The notes under the pieces: generated by a model
Databases searched by the model: none
Told to the model about the DNA's origin: nothing
The model's input: the letters and a program-made list of their open reading frames with translations, nothing else
Shown: piece by piece, positions 5,508-6,725 of the stretch
How positions within the stretch are numbered: the stretch's first letter is position 1
Layout: every line of letters begins with the position of its first letter
Position numbers and translations under genes: made by a program
From: Sphingomonadales bacterium
GTDB taxonomy: Bacteria > Pseudomonadota > Alphaproteobacteria > Sphingomonadales > Sphingomonadaceae
Length of the DNA stretch: 6,725 nucleotides
Direction of reading: 5' to 3'
Assembly: GCA_027489295.1 (NCBI GenBank)
Contig: JAIYAA010000118.1
Span: 1 to 6,725, forward strand

Positions 5508-5527
5508 CGGTTCCTCCCGTGGAACCG
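5508..5527 (-). terminator. Hairpin after the CoA-transferase gene
   Basis: A perfect 7-bp stem (5508-5514 with 5521-5527) closes a 6-nt loop, 14 bp after the CoA-transferase stop codon in its direction of transcription. No T run follows, so it may slow or end transcription, or protect the 3' end of the mRNA, rather than act as a classic intrinsic terminator. Confidence 0.4.
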
Positions 5528-5540
5528 ACCCTAGGTAGTC

Positions 5541-6725
<1,185 letters not shown>

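Noticed and set aside
5487..5526. Possible EcfG-type general stress promoter (GGAAC on the minus strand) before the diguanylate cyclase gene
   Set aside because: GGAAC is present but no CGTT-like -10 occurs 16-17 bp downstream; the GGAAC is better explained as part of the hairpin at 5508-5527.

Overview
The window looks like chromosomal DNA of a GC-rich alphaproteobacterium, most likely a sphingomonad (Sphingomonas or a close relative). The protein sequences of the class I PHA synthase, ClpS, Crp/Fnr regulator and MurA all resemble that group, and a palindromic intergenic repeat typical of those genomes is present. This placement rests on pattern recognition, not on a database search.

Layout from left to right. 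Positions 1-480 hold the 3' end of phaC (PHA synthase, + strand). Positions 481-599 are a regulatory gap with two 15-bp TGC-type dyads around a plausible sigma70 promoter. Next comes a phasin gene (600-1358, +) that ends at a strong UUCG-loop terminator (1390-1420). clpS (about 1525-1857, +) has its own promoter. A 91-bp inverted repeat (1884-1974) fills the gap before a convergent Crp/Fnr-family regulator gene (2013-2747, -). A 124-bp divergent intergenic region with an FNR-like box separates that gene from murA (2872-4155, +). murA converges, with only 8 bp between stop codons, on a membrane-bound GAF-GGDEF diguanylate cyclase gene (4164-5438, -). The right edge holds most of a succinate/acetate CoA-transferase gene (5541-6725, -), whose 5' end lies outside the window.

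How the genes relate. phaC and the phasin gene form a polyhydroxyalkanoate granule module: polymerase plus granule-coat protein. The phasin promoter carries sites matching the reported recognition pattern of the PHA-responsive repressor PhaR, although no phaR gene is in the window. ClpS (N-degron adaptor of ClpAP), MurA (first committed step of peptidoglycan synthesis), the Crp/Fnr regulator, the diguanylate cyclase and the CoA-transferase are separate housekeeping or regulatory units, not one operon. The CoA-transferase and PHA synthesis both draw on the acyl-CoA pool, but a functional link here is only inference.

I found no mobile element, CRISPR array, tRNA, rRNA or defence system, and no convincing new multi-gene system. 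The most interesting signals are small: the paired phasin operators, a possible second translation start inside the phasin gene, a perfect hairpin built from atypical codons early in murA, the inverted repeat after clpS, and the FNR-like box midway between the regulator gene and murA.
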